Part shown: one piece after another, positions 15,184 through 15,199 of the stretch
Layout: each line of letters starts with the position of its first letter
How positions within the stretch are numbered: the first letter of the stretch is position 1
Assembly (NCBI GenBank): GCA_024689525.1
Contig: JAILDI010000221.1
Span: 1 to 15,199, forward strand
Origin: Bacteroidales bacterium
GTDB taxonomy: Bacteria; Bacteroidota; Bacteroidia; Bacteroidales; UBA932
Length of the DNA stretch: 15,199 nt
Direction: 5' to 3'
Notes under the pieces: model-generated
Databases searched by the model: none
The model's input: only the letters and a program-made list of their open reading frames with translations
What the model was told of the DNA's origin: nothing
Translations under genes and position numbers: made by a program

Positions 15184-15199
15184 ATGTTACAGCCTAAAA
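15184..15199 (+). CDS. Start of a downstream gene (truncated by window end)
   Basis: The ATG at 15184 opens MLQPK before the window ends. It follows a strong promoter and an A-rich leader (ATTACAACA just before the ATG), usual for translated Bacteroidetes genes. Five codons are too few to identify the product. It has its own promoter after the terminator, so it is probably not part of the PUL. Confidence 0.4.

Noticed and set aside
15184..15199. Downstream gene as ribosomal protein L16, whose N-terminus is similar to MLQPK
   Set aside because: Five residues are not enough, and L16 normally sits inside the large ribosomal operon just after rpsC, not behind its own promoter next to a PUL.
1..15199. 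CRISPR arrays, tRNA/rRNA genes, insertion sequences, phage or integrase genes
   Set aside because: No spaced direct repeats, cloverleaf sequences, transposase motifs or recombinase genes were seen; nearly all the window is accounted for by the listed genes.

Overview
The window looks like part of a Bacteroidales chromosome of moderate GC. The evidence is a SusC/SusD pair, signal peptides ending in Bacteroidetes-type lipoboxes, genes with little Shine-Dalgarno sequence, and promoters of the TTTG / TAnnTTTG type. Genus cannot be read from the sequence; a gut member of the Bacteroidales is the natural guess. Most of the window (425-14982) is one polysaccharide utilization locus (PUL).

Layout. 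Positions 1-411 hold the end of an unrelated WG-repeat protein. Convergent to it, and divergent from the PUL, is a membrane-tethered regulator (425-3049, minus strand) with a periplasmic two-component-regulator-type propeller, a Y_Y_Y domain, one transmembrane segment and an AraC-type DNA-binding domain. It has no histidine kinase or receiver domain. A 172-bp AT-rich divergent region (3050-3221) separates it from the plus-strand operon. That operon reads: SusC transporter (3222-6239), SusD lipoprotein (6252-7895), an FN3 plus arylsulfotransferase-like lipoprotein (7879-9237), a GH123-type beta-N-acetylgalactosaminidase lipoprotein (9218-10912), a two-domain beta-sandwich lipoprotein that is probably a glycan-binding protein (10933-12090), a strong 12-bp hairpin (12113-12143), and a GH89 alpha-N-acetylglucosaminidase fused to an SGNH esterase (12156-14930). 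A terminator follows at 14941-14982. A near-perfect Bacteroides promoter (15067-15096) then drives a new gene whose first codons end the window.

How the genes may work together (inference). SusC/SusD and the surface lipoproteins would capture and import an oligosaccharide. GH123 and GH89 would remove beta-GalNAc and alpha-GlcNAc, both N-acetylhexosamines. The SGNH domain would remove ester groups, perhaps O-acetyl. This points to a HexNAc-rich glycan such as mucin O-glycans, glycolipid glycans, heparan-type chains or a microbial polysaccharide. The regulator would sense a product in the periplasm and act directly on DNA. The unusual parts are the arylsulfotransferase-like protein in the slot normally held by SusE/SGBP, the GH89-SGNH fusion, and the kinase-less regulator. 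No sulfatase is present in the window. No tRNA, rRNA, CRISPR array or insertion sequence was seen.
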